A stretch of 9,165 nucleotides of DNA from JAZTZP01 sp045637525 (GTDB lineage Bacteria; Bacillota; Clostridia; UBA1381): NCBI GenBank assembly GCA_045637525.1, contig JAZTZP010000041.1:1-9165 (forward strand), written 5' to 3'. Under the pieces are notes generated by a model, which had not been told where the DNA came from, made no database searches, and was given only the letters and a program-made list of their open reading frames with translations. Both the position numbers and the translations under genes were made by a program. Below are positions 1-5,899 of this stretch, in pieces; the stretch's first letter is position 1; each line of letters begins with the position of its first letter.

Positions 1-1115
1 TCGTATCTTCTGCCGATATCGGTCGGGTCTATTGTGAGATATGGGTTTGCCCATATTTTACTTCCTTCAGCTTCGTATATATCCATGCTCTTTTTAATTG
101 CATCCTGATGCGAGCCGGAAAAAGCAACGTATGCCATATCACCGGCATACGGGTGACGCGGATGTATGGGAAGCTTATTGAATTTTTTGTATATTTCTAT
201 AATTTCATCAATGTTTTCGATGTTTAACATAGGATCAATTCCCTGACAGAACATATTAAGGGCGATAATGATAATATCGGCATTACCGGTACGTTCGCCG
301 TTTCCGAACAGTGTACCCTCAACACGGTCTGCTCCGGCAAGCAGTGCAAGCTCCGTAGAAGCAACGCCTGTTCCTCTGTCGTTATGAGCGTGAAGGCTGA
401 TGATGAGGTTTTCGCGGTTATTGAGGTTTTTGCACATATATTCTATCTGGTCTGCATAAACGTTTGCTGTTGCAACCTCGATGGTGGACGGCAGATTAAC
501 AATTACCTTTCTGTCCGGAGTAGGCTTTAATATATCAAGAACTGCGTTTGTAACCTCAACTGCATATTCGGGCTCGGTACAGGTGAAGCTCTCAGGCGAA
601 TATTCAAACCGGATGTTTCCGTCAAGCTCTTTGTCAACAAGTGTTGCAACAAGCTTTGCGCCTTCAATCGCAAGCTGTTTGATTTCTTCCTTATCTTTTT
701 TGAAAACGACTTTTCTCTGAAGTGTTGAGGTTGAATTATAAAGATGCACAATTGCGTTCTTTGCACCTTTTAAAGCCTCAATTGTTTTTGCAATGATATG
801 TTCGCGAGCCTGGGTAAGAACTTGTATTGAAACATCATCCGGGATTCTGTTTTCGTCTATAAGACGGCGGACAAATTCAAATTCTGTATTTGAAGCGGCT
901 GGGAAGCCTACTTCTATTTCCTTAAATCCGAGATTTACTAAAAAGTCGAAAAATTCAAGCTTTTCGTCGATTGTCATTGGTGAGTATAACGCCTGGTTTC
1001 CGTCACGAAGGTCGACACTGCACCAGATTGGGGCAGATTTAATCTCGTTGTTTGGCCAGTCACGGGTATCCAGCGGGACCGGGTGATACATTTTTGTGTA
1101 CTTTTGATAATTCAT
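1..1115 (-). CDS. leuA: 2-isopropylmalate synthase (LeuA2 type), 3' end beyond the window
   Basis: This enzyme condenses acetyl-CoA with 2-oxoisovalerate, the first committed step of leucine biosynthesis, in the cytoplasm. About 371 residues are visible from the start; the frame stays open to the window edge, so the last part of the TIM-barrel region and the C-terminal leucine-sensing domain lie outside (family length about 550 residues). Seen in the sequence: the N-terminal HMGL-like signature SVDLRDGNQAL with R37 and D38, the metal-binding pair in HAHNDRGTG (H242, H244), GTLFGNGERTGNAD after it, and the LeuA2-like stretch NPYLTIDPTDIGRRY at the edge. The start is ATG at 1115, preceded by GAAAGGATGG, a good ribosome binding site. 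The gene is transcribed away from the MFS gene and follows a leader with a leucine-rich peptide and an intrinsic terminator, which supports the leucine assignment over homocitrate or citramalate synthase. Confidence 0.95.
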   Translation of the reverse strand, partial: MNYQKYTKMYHPVPLDTRDWPNNEIKSAPIWCSVDLRDGNQALYSPMTIDEKLEFFDFLVNLGFKEIEVGFPAASNTEFEFVRRLIDENRIPDDVSIQVLTQAREHIIAKTIEALKGAKNAIVHLYNSTSTLQRKVVFKKDKEEIKQLAIEGAKLVATLVDKELDGNIRFEYSPESFTCTEPEYAVEVTNAVLDILKPTPDRKVIVNLPSTIEVATANVYADQIEYMCKNLNNRENLIISLHAHNDRGTGVASTELALLAGADRVEGTLFGNGERTGNADIIIIALNMFCQGIDPMLNIENIDEIIEIYKKFNKLPIHPRHPYAGDMAYVAFSGSHQDAIKKSMDIYEAEGSKIWANPYLTIDPTDIGRRY

Positions 1116-1135
1116 TATTAATCCATCCTTTCTTG

Positions 1136-1168
1136 CACAGCTGTAAAAAGAGGTTTTTCAGAGCTGTG
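1136..1168 (-). other. Stem-loop just upstream of the leuA ribosome binding site
   Basis: On the minus strand CACAGCT (1168-1162) can pair with AGCTGTG (1142-1136). Inside it AAAAA and TTTTT can pair around CCTC. It lies between the attenuator and the leuA ribosome binding site. It could insulate or modulate translation, or simply be leader structure; function is unknown. Confidence 0.4.
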
Positions 1169-1177
1169 TCATATAAC

Positions 1178-1203
1178 AAAAAAACTGAACACAATGTGTT
1201 CAG
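1178..1203 (-). terminator. Intrinsic terminator within the leuA leader (attenuator)
   Basis: On the minus strand, CTGAACAC (1203-1196), loop ATT and GTGTTCAG (1192-1185) form an 8-bp perfect stem (9 with the flanking A-T pair), followed directly by seven T (1184-1178). It stands between the leuA promoter and the leuA start codon, 62 nt upstream of the ATG. It can therefore only act as a conditional terminator, otherwise leuA would not be expressed. Confidence 0.85.
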
Positions 1204-1251
1204 TAATAGCCTGTAAATATATCGGCATAATAATAAAGCTGAAGTCACATT
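1193..1251 (-). promoter_or_regulatory. Antiterminator pairing of the leuA leader
   Basis: AATGTGACTTCAG (1251-1239), which begins 5 nt after the leader-peptide stop codon, can pair with CTGAACACATT (1203-1193). The result is 11 base pairs with a 2-nt AC bulge (AATGTG/CACATT and TTCAG/CTGAA). This consumes the entire 5' arm of the terminator, so the two structures exclude each other. That is the 2:3 versus 3:4 arrangement of classical amino-acid attenuators. No convincing 1:2 protector hairpin could be identified by eye. Confidence 0.65.
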
Positions 1252-1256
1252 GTTTT

Positions 1257-1310
1257 TCAGATTGGTGATAAAGTATTTAGTAGTAGGGCTAAAGTCTTTA
1301 AACTTCTCAT
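1257..1310 (-). CDS. Leucine-rich leader peptide of the leuA attenuator
   Basis: A 17-codon frame, ATG to TGA, encodes MRSLKTLALLLNTLSPI. Six of 17 residues are leucine (positions 4, 7, 9, 10, 11, 14), including three CTA codons in a row. It lies about 28 nt after the predicted transcription start and ends 54 nt before the 5' arm of the intrinsic terminator at 1178-1203. A GGAG sits 11 nt upstream of the ATG, a slightly long spacing. By analogy with leu/ilv leader peptides, its role is to make a ribosome stall when charged Leu-tRNA is scarce, so that the antiterminator forms and leuA is transcribed. The peptide itself probably has no function. Being too short for ordinary gene finding, it is supported by composition and position only. 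Confidence 0.82.
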   Translation of the reverse strand: MRSLKTLALLLNTLSPI

Positions 1311-1344
1311 GGTAAAACACACTCCATAAAATTATGCTGATTTA

Positions 1345-1373
1345 ATTTTACATTAAAATTTATAATATGTCAA
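1345..1373 (-). promoter_or_regulatory. Sigma-A promoter of the leuA transcript
   Basis: On the minus strand TTGACA (1373-1368), a 17-bp spacer and TAAAAT (1350-1345) form a near-consensus promoter. Transcription would start near 1338. A/T runs between about 1376 and 1412 lie directly upstream of the -35 box and could act as an UP element. Confidence 0.8.
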
Positions 1374-1468
1374 GGGGTTTTTTGAAAAAAAGTTTAAAAA
1401 AATAAAAAAATTGCCTTTTTACCCATATTAATATGTTAAAAAACAATATAATTTGACAAATTCAACGT
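1374..1468. other. AT-rich divergent intergenic spacer
   Basis: The stretch between the leuA promoter and the MFS operator region holds long A and T runs. An isolated TTGACA at 1453-1458 has no -10 box at a proper distance. I see no gene or RNA element here; upstream-element function for leuA is the most likely role. Confidence 0.5.
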
Positions 1469-1489
1469 ATTACGAAAAATTTTCGTAAT
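1469..1489. promoter_or_regulatory. 21-bp perfect inverted repeat, candidate operator of the MFS/LacI operon
   Basis: ATTACGAAAA, one central A, then its exact reverse complement TTTTCGTAAT. The repeat ends 7 bp before the -35 box of the MFS promoter. No U-tract follows in either direction, so it is not a terminator. The size, symmetry and position fit a repressor site, and the LacI-family gene two positions downstream is the natural candidate. The centre is odd and lacks the CG step common in LacI/CcpA operators, so another regulator is possible. Confidence 0.6.
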
Positions 1490-1496
1490 GCCGTGC

Positions 1497-1524
1497 TTGA
1501 CAAAACAGGCGTTATGTGTATAAT
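1497..1524 (+). promoter_or_regulatory. Sigma-A promoter of the MFS-LacI operon
   Basis: TTGACA at 1497-1502 and TATAAT at 1519-1524 are both perfect consensus hexamers with a 16-bp spacer. The transcript would begin near 1531, leaving a short 5' leader before the GGAGTG ribosome binding site. Confidence 0.85.
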
Positions 1525-1563
1525 ATTAGATGAGATTAAAATATATTTATTGGAGTGAAAGAT

Positions 1564-2865
1564 ATGTCGGAACAGATAATTGAAAAGGATTTTAACTCGG
1601 CGGAGTATAAACGTTCACGCGGGGCTTATATGGCACAGTGTACTTTTGAGTATTTTGTAACTCTTCTGGTAGCTGATGCGTTTTTGGCAAAGCTTCTTAC
1701 AAGTATCGGGATAAGTGATTCGCTTATAGGTATTATATCGTCGTTTATAACCATGGCGTTTGTAATACAGCTTATGTCTATATTCCTTGTAAGGGCGAAG
1801 GTAAGCTCGAAGAAATTGTCCATAGTTTTTTACACACTTTCAAATTTGTTCTTTATGTCGATTTACTTTGTTCCGTTTATTCCGGTGGGCGTCGGAGTGA
1901 AGACTGTGATTGTTATGCTTTGTATTCTGTTTGCATATGCCGGTACATATCTGGTCGCATCAATTTGCTTTAAATGGGCAAACTCTTATGTTGACCCTGC
2001 AAAGAGAGCGGACTATTCTGCGACAAAAGAGATAATTTCTCTTGTTTCGGGTATTGCGTTTACGGCTTTTATCGGATATATGATAGATAAATATGAAAGT
2101 ATTGGCAACTTAAACGGTGGATTTTTGTTTATTGCTGTGGCACTTCTGATAGTTAATATATGTAATTTTATTTCGTTGCTGATGATAAAAAAGGACAGCT
2201 CTTCAGATCATAAGGCGGACAGCAAACCGTTAAAAGAGGTTATTAAATACACGCTGGGAAACAAAAATTTCAGAAGTGTGATAATACTTACTGTTTTATG
2301 GGATGTGGCAAGATATTTTACCATAGGGTTTATGGGGGTTTTTAAAACAAAGGATCTTCTTATATCCGTATTTGCAGTTCAGCTTATAAACATGATAGCA
2401 AATTTTGCAAGAATTGTTATATCAAAGCCTATCGGAAGATACTCCGATAAACATTCCTTTGCAAAAGGATTTAAGCTTGCGCTGTATCTTGCCGGTGGGG
2501 CGTTTTTTATAAATATGTTTACTACACAGTCTACCTGGTATTTTATAGTTGCTTATACAGTTTTATACAATATGAGCACTGCCGGAACAAATCAGAATTC
2601 GTTTAATATAACATACAGCTATGTTGACAGCGATTACATAGCTCAGGCAATGGCTTTTAAAAACAGTATAGGCGGAATATTCGGATTTTTAGCATCTGTT
2701 ACAGGAGGTCGTTTGCTCGGATTTGTTCAAAGTCATGATAATATGTTTTTCGGAGTTCATATATACGGACAGCAAATTCTTTCGGGTATATCTCTCATAT
2801 TTGTAACAGCTTGTATTATATTCATCAGCAAGGTTATTGAAAAGCAAGAGGTGAAATTACAGTAA
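1564..2865 (+). CDS. Major facilitator superfamily transporter, 12 TM
   Basis: A 433-residue integral membrane protein of typical MFS length. Twelve hydrophobic segments can be read at roughly residues 28-47, 55-76, 84-106, 112-134, 155-175, 186-209, 239-260, 266-286, 304-322, 325-345, 366-385 and 402-422. A charged central loop (about 210-235, KKDSSSDHKADSKP) separates the two halves. SKPIGRYSDKH after TM8 resembles the MFS motif-A loop (GxxxD). There is no signal peptide. The start is set at ATG 1564 because GGAGTG at 1552-1557 is an ideal ribosome binding site six bases before it; the in-frame GTG at 1555 lies inside that site. The substrate is not evident. Co-transcription with a LacI-type regulator suggests a sugar, glycoside or nucleoside, but this is inference from context only. 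Confidence 0.88.
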   Translation: MSEQIIEKDFNSAEYKRSRGAYMAQCTFEYFVTLLVADAFLAKLLTSIGISDSLIGIISSFITMAFVIQLMSIFLVRAKVSSKKLSIVFYTLSNLFFMSIYFVPFIPVGVGVKTVIVMLCILFAYAGTYLVASICFKWANSYVDPAKRADYSATKEIISLVSGIAFTAFIGYMIDKYESIGNLNGGFLFIAVALLIVNICNFISLLMIKKDSSSDHKADSKPLKEVIKYTLGNKNFRSVIILTVLWDVARYFTIGFMGVFKTKDLLISVFAVQLINMIANFARIVISKPIGRYSDKHSFAKGFKLALYLAGGAFFINMFTTQSTWYFIVAYTVLYNMSTAGTNQNSFNITYSYVDSDYIAQAMAFKNSIGGIFGFLASVTGGRLLGFVQSHDNMFFGVHIYGQQILSGISLIFVTACIIFISKVIEKQEVKLQ

Positions 2866-2889
2866 ATTCTTTTTTCGGGGGTGAATAAA

Positions 2890-3861
2890 ATGACAATGGA
2901 AGGAATTGCAAAGATAGCAGGGGTATCTGTTTCTACGGTATCAAAGGCTTTTTCCGGGAGTAAAGAAATAAGTGCGGCGAAACGTGAACATATTTTTGAT
3001 ATTGCCAAAAAAGAAGGCTGCTATGATAAGTTTTTAAAAAGGACATACCCGAAAAAAGTAATAGCTGTAATATATCCGGAATATAAGAGCGGGTATTATT
3101 CGGAACAGCTTGACTTTTTAACGAAGGAAATAGAAAGCAGGGACGCTGTGATGATTTCAGCTACTACCGCTTTTGACAAAGAAAGGACTGAGGAACTCAT
3201 TGAGTTTTTTTCGGGATATGTGAAGGCGGACGGGATTGTTGTATGCTCTTCGTTTGAGCTTAAAAGAAAATATTCTTTGCCGATTGTTTCGATAGGCGGT
3301 AATGAAGATGTGAGCTCCATAAAGCTTTCTAACGAGACTGCGATACATGAGGCAGTTGCGTATCTGGTTGAAAACGGACATAGCGATATAGCCTTTATAG
3401 GGGAAACACATACCACATCAAAAAGAATAATATTTGAAAGCGCAATGGAAAATCTGGAGCTTGATGTTAAAAAAGAATATATAGCGGAAAGTGAGCTCCG
3501 TTTTGAAGAAGCCGGATATGAAGGTATGGAGCTGTTATTCGGATGCGAAAGACTGCCGACTGCCGTTATTGCTGCATATGATTCAATTGCGATAGGCGCG
3601 ATGAGAAGTATATCTGAGCATAATCTGAAAATCCCGGAGGACATTTCTATTATCGGCATGGATAACATAAAGGCTACTCCGTATTTAAACGTACCGCTTA
3701 CATCTATAACTTCGTATAATGAGGATTTGTGTCAGATAGCACTTGACATGCTTTTTGAGGCACTTGAAACCGGTAATAACAATAATATTAAAAATATAAA
3801 TGTTTCGTCAGAGCTGATAAAGAGAGAGTCGGTAGGGGCTGTTTCAAAAAGGAAAAAATAA
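2890..3861 (+). CDS. LacI-family transcriptional regulator
   Basis: A 323-residue DNA-binding repressor, probably ligand-responsive and controlling its own operon. The LacI helix-turn-helix is at residues 4-23 (EGIAKIAGVSVSTVSKAFSG). A periplasmic-binding-protein-like effector domain runs from about 57 to 318, with family landmarks such as AAYDSIAIGAMR and IIGMDNI...YLNVPLTSI. The hinge (about 44-56, CYDKFLKRTYPKK) is about three residues shorter than usual and lacks the conserved PNxxARxL helix. The start is ATG 2890, with GGGGGTG six bases upstream; an in-frame GTG at 2881 is part of that site. It lies 24 nt after the MFS stop with no terminator between, so the two are co-transcribed. Effector and regulon are unknown; the 21-bp inverted repeat at 1469-1489 is the best candidate target. 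Confidence 0.92.
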   Translation: MTMEGIAKIAGVSVSTVSKAFSGSKEISAAKREHIFDIAKKEGCYDKFLKRTYPKKVIAVIYPEYKSGYYSEQLDFLTKEIESRDAVMISATTAFDKERTEELIEFFSGYVKADGIVVCSSFELKRKYSLPIVSIGGNEDVSSIKLSNETAIHEAVAYLVENGHSDIAFIGETHTTSKRIIFESAMENLELDVKKEYIAESELRFEEAGYEGMELLFGCERLPTAVIAAYDSIAIGAMRSISEHNLKIPEDISIIGMDNIKATPYLNVPLTSITSYNEDLCQIALDMLFEALETGNNNNIKNINVSSELIKRESVGAVSKRKK

Positions 3862-3870
3862 TCTTATCAT

Positions 3871-3909
3871 AAAAACAGCAAAAATAAAGATTGTTTTGCT
3901 GTTTTTTTT
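3871..3909 (+). terminator. Intrinsic terminator of the MFS-LacI operon
   Basis: AAAAACAGCAAAA (3871-3883) pairs perfectly with TTTTGCTGTTTTT (3894-3906) around a 10-nt loop, and the T-run continues to 3909. It starts 9 nt after the LacI stop codon. Confidence 0.9.
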
Positions 3910-3960
3910 CAGCGTTTTTGAAAATTCTTTTGAAAAAATAAAAAATTTTTTGAAAAGCTA

Positions 3961-3989
3961 TTGTAATTTTGAAAAAAATATGTTATAAT
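3961..3989 (+). promoter_or_regulatory. Promoter of the polysaccharide co-polymerase/kinase operon
   Basis: TTGTAA (3961-3966), 17-bp spacer, and perfect TATAAT (3984-3989). Transcription would start near 3996, about 60 nt before the GTG start. The upstream sequence is extremely AT-rich and carries repeated TTTTGAAAA motifs (3915-3978). Confidence 0.75.
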
Positions 3990-4058
3990 CAATTTGATAT
4001 GCATAGCGTATGACTATTTGCGTGTTAATTCAAGAACAATAAAGAGGTGGATATCCAA

Positions 4059-4754
4059 GTGGAAGAAATTAATTTAATTGAAGTCTTTAATATATTTTTA
4101 AGAAAATGGTGGCTTATTGTAACGTTAATGATTATAGGCGGTACTGCTGCATATATGTATACTGATTTGTTTGTGCAGCCGACTTATGAGACGGACGGTT
4201 CTTTTTATGTAAATGTCGAAACACAGCAGGTACAGAATGACGAAGCTGTTTCAAGCGGTAAGCTTAATGCAAACCAGAGACTTGCCATTACATATACTGA
4301 GCTTTTAAAGAGCAGGACATTCCTTGAAGAGGTGTCGGAGCAGCTCGGAGAAGATTTGAAAGAGACATATACTGTTCAGAGAATAAAGTCTATGCTTAAT
4401 GTTGAATCTGTAAATGAAACGGAAATTATCGGACTGAAGGTTACGGGAAATGATCCGGACGAGATATATCAGATTCTCAACTGTATAATGGCGAATGCGC
4501 CGGACAAGATTATAAATACCGTTGGCGGCGGTTCGGTAACTATGGTAGACATTCCTTATGTACCTGAAAAACCGGTTGGCCCGAATAAGACAAAGAATAC
4601 TTTAGTCGGAGCTATTGTTGGTTTTGTAATAAGTGCGCTTATGGTATTTCTTATGGAGCTTTTTGATACACACGTTAAATCAGCTGAAGAGGTTCGTTCA
4701 CGCTACAATGAACCGATGCTCGGTGAAATACCGCAGCTTGACACTCAAATGTAA
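4059..4754 (+). CDS. Wzz/CpsC-type polysaccharide co-polymerase (BY-kinase membrane adaptor)
   Basis: A 231-residue membrane protein expected to control chain length or export of a surface polysaccharide and to activate its partner kinase. It has the family plan: a short cytoplasmic N-terminus (EEINLIEVFNIFLRKWW), TM1 at about 17-38, an external domain of about 140 residues, the proline-containing motif EKPVGPNKTKN before TM2 (P172, P175), TM2 at about 181-202, and a cytoplasmic tail (VKSAEEVRSRYNEPMLGEIPQL). The start is placed at GTG 4059, eight bases after AGAGGTGG (4043-4050), giving MEEINLIEVF as in relatives; an in-frame GTG at 4047 lies inside that ribosome binding site. The kinase gene follows after 27 nt. 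In Firmicutes this protein and the kinase are two polypeptides, whereas in proteobacteria they are fused. Confidence 0.9.
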   Translation: MEEINLIEVFNIFLRKWWLIVTLMIIGGTAAYMYTDLFVQPTYETDGSFYVNVETQQVQNDEAVSSGKLNANQRLAITYTELLKSRTFLEEVSEQLGEDLKETYTVQRIKSMLNVESVNETEIIGLKVTGNDPDEIYQILNCIMANAPDKIINTVGGGSVTMVDIPYVPEKPVGPNKTKNTLVGAIVGFVISALMVFLMELFDTHVKSAEEVRSRYNEPMLGEIPQLDTQM

Positions 4755-4781
4755 AAGGCTCTTGGAGAGGAAGTGTAAAAC

Positions 4782-5711
4782 TTGGCTACAACATTAAAGG
4801 ATTATATAAAAAAAATAAATGAGCATAAGCATCAGATGGCAAAAAAGGAAAGCTATCAGACAAATGCGTCAACAGTGCTCAGCGATAAAACAAGCTTTAC
4901 AATTCGTGAAGCGTATAAAATTGCAAGAACGAATATTATATTCGCTTTAGCCGGTCATAAGGGTGGTAAAAAGGTAATATTTACCAGCTCGGAGCCGGGT
5001 GAAGGAAAGAGTACAACAAGTCTTAATCTTGCAATAACATTTGCTCAGACCGGTGCGAAGGTAATGCTTATGGATGGTGACTTAAGAAAACCGCGTTTGC
5101 ACAGATATATGGGCGTAGACAGAAAAAACGGCCTTTCGGACTTGTTGGTTGGTCTTATTGACATCAGTACGGCGATTCATCATAGCGATGAATATGGTCT
5201 TGACTTCATACCCGTCGGACAGATACCGCCGAATCCGGTTGAGCTGTTGTCATCTGCGGCAATGGAAGGTCTTATAAACTATCTCAGTGAAAGATACGAT
5301 TATATTTTTATTGATACTCCGCCTGTTACAACGGTTGCTGATGCGGCTTCGATGGCGAAGTTTGTTGATGGATATATTATAGTTATAAGACATAATTATA
5401 CTATTCATGAGCTGTTGGAGAAAACCAGGGAAAATCTTGAGTTTGCTGAAGCTAAGATACTTGGTTATATCATGAACGATGTTAAGCCTATGCTTGGAAT
5501 TGGTTACAGCAAATACGGCGGTTACGGAAGCTATAAATATCGGTACAGATACAGTTACAGATATAAATACGGATATAATTATCATTACGGTTACAGCTAT
5601 GGATACGGTGATGAACATAAGAAGTATGGTGATAATGTGGAATTTGATGATAATGATGTTCAGCCAATTGACAGTATAAAGGTTTTAGATGATAATAACG
5701 AAAAGTCCTGA
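4782..5711 (+). CDS. CpsD-type bacterial tyrosine kinase (BY-kinase) with extreme Tyr-rich tail
   Basis: A 309-residue cytoplasmic ATPase-fold kinase that autophosphorylates its C-terminal tyrosines and regulates polysaccharide assembly with its membrane adaptor. Visible motifs: EAYKIARTN (43-51) near the N-terminus, Walker A SSEPGEGKST (69-78, K76), Walker A' VMLMDGDLRKP (D98, D100), and Walker B YIFIDTPP (D178). The tail from Y242 to Y282 holds 17 tyrosines in 41 residues, and residues 250-275 are 13 uninterrupted X-Tyr dipeptides in which X is S, K, R, G, N or H. An acidic end follows (EFDDNDVQPIDS). Relatives usually have a cluster of only a few tyrosines. The start is TTG 4782, with GGAGAGGAAG upstream; no ATG or GTG gives a better N-terminus. 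No phosphatase (CpsB-like) gene is nearby. ParA/MinD ATPases share the fold but lack the Tyr tail. Confidence 0.93.
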   Translation: MATTLKDYIKKINEHKHQMAKKESYQTNASTVLSDKTSFTIREAYKIARTNIIFALAGHKGGKKVIFTSSEPGEGKSTTSLNLAITFAQTGAKVMLMDGDLRKPRLHRYMGVDRKNGLSDLLVGLIDISTAIHHSDEYGLDFIPVGQIPPNPVELLSSAAMEGLINYLSERYDYIFIDTPPVTTVADAASMAKFVDGYIIVIRHNYTIHELLEKTRENLEFAEAKILGYIMNDVKPMLGIGYSKYGGYGSYKYRYRYSYRYKYGYNYHYGYSYGYGDEHKKYGDNVEFDDNDVQPIDSIKVLDDNNEKS

Positions 5712-5753
5712 TAAATCAGATGCATAAATTGCAATAAGTTTCAATAAAAAATG

Positions 5754-5803
5754 ACACATTATTAATGCAATATGTACTTATTGCGTTAATAATGTGTATT
5801 TTT
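5754..5803 (+). terminator. Long stem-loop terminator after the kinase gene
   Basis: The 19-nt arms 5754-5772 and 5779-5797 pair along their whole length with a single G-U wobble around a 6-nt loop, followed by TTTTT (5799-5803). On the opposite strand the stem is followed by CATTTTTT, so it could work in both directions. It ends the co-polymerase/kinase unit 43 nt after the stop codon and insulates it from the regulator operon. Confidence 0.82.
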
Positions 5804-5809
5804 GTGCAG

Positions 5810-5836
5810 AAATGTCGCATTGTATAAAAATGTCGC
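5810..5836 (+). repeat. Pair of 9-bp direct repeats abutting the response-regulator promoter
   Basis: AAATGTCGC occurs at 5810-5818 and 5828-5836, a period of 18 bp, with the second copy ending exactly at the -35 box. Tandem direct half-sites next to -35 are the usual arrangement for AraC-type activators, and the gene downstream encodes an AraC-type response regulator. Self-activation is therefore a reasonable inference. Confidence 0.55.
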
Positions 5837-5865
5837 TTTACAGATCGGTTTTTTTGGTGTATTAT
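5837..5865 (+). promoter_or_regulatory. Promoter of the two-component operon
   Basis: TTTACA (5837-5842), 17-bp spacer, TATTAT (5860-5865). Both boxes are imperfect, compatible with a promoter that benefits from an activator at the adjacent direct repeats. Confidence 0.65.
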
Positions 5866-5899
5866 ATATGTATAAGATTTTTTTTAAGGAGTTGTATTT

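Noticed and set aside
1060..1320. 86-residue minus-strand ORF over the leuA leader and gene start
   Set aside because: It overlaps the leuA start in another frame, lacks a ribosome binding site and is interrupted in function by the terminator; a chance frame.
1311..1327. Six-codon ORF (minus strand, ATG at 1327) overlapping the leader peptide start
   Set aside because: Its ATG overlaps the leader-peptide ribosome binding site and it has no amino-acid bias; no evidence for translation.
1116..1345. T-box riboswitch in the leuA leader
   Set aside because: No AGGGTGGNACCGCG-like T-box sequence or matching antiterminator bulge is present; the Leu-rich ORF and 2:3/3:4 pairings explain the leader better.
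1453..1458. Second promoter for the MFS gene from the upstream TTGACA
   Set aside because: No acceptable -10 box lies 16-18 bp downstream; the inverted repeat occupies that place.
3096..3668. 190-residue minus-strand ORF opposite the LacI gene
   Set aside because: Antisense shadow of a clear LacI-family gene; Ser/Ile-rich composition reflects the codon use of the real strand.
5479..5679. 66-residue plus-strand ORF inside the kinase gene
   Set aside because: Out-of-frame reading of the Tyr-codon repeat, giving a Thr/Ile/Asp periodic artefact.
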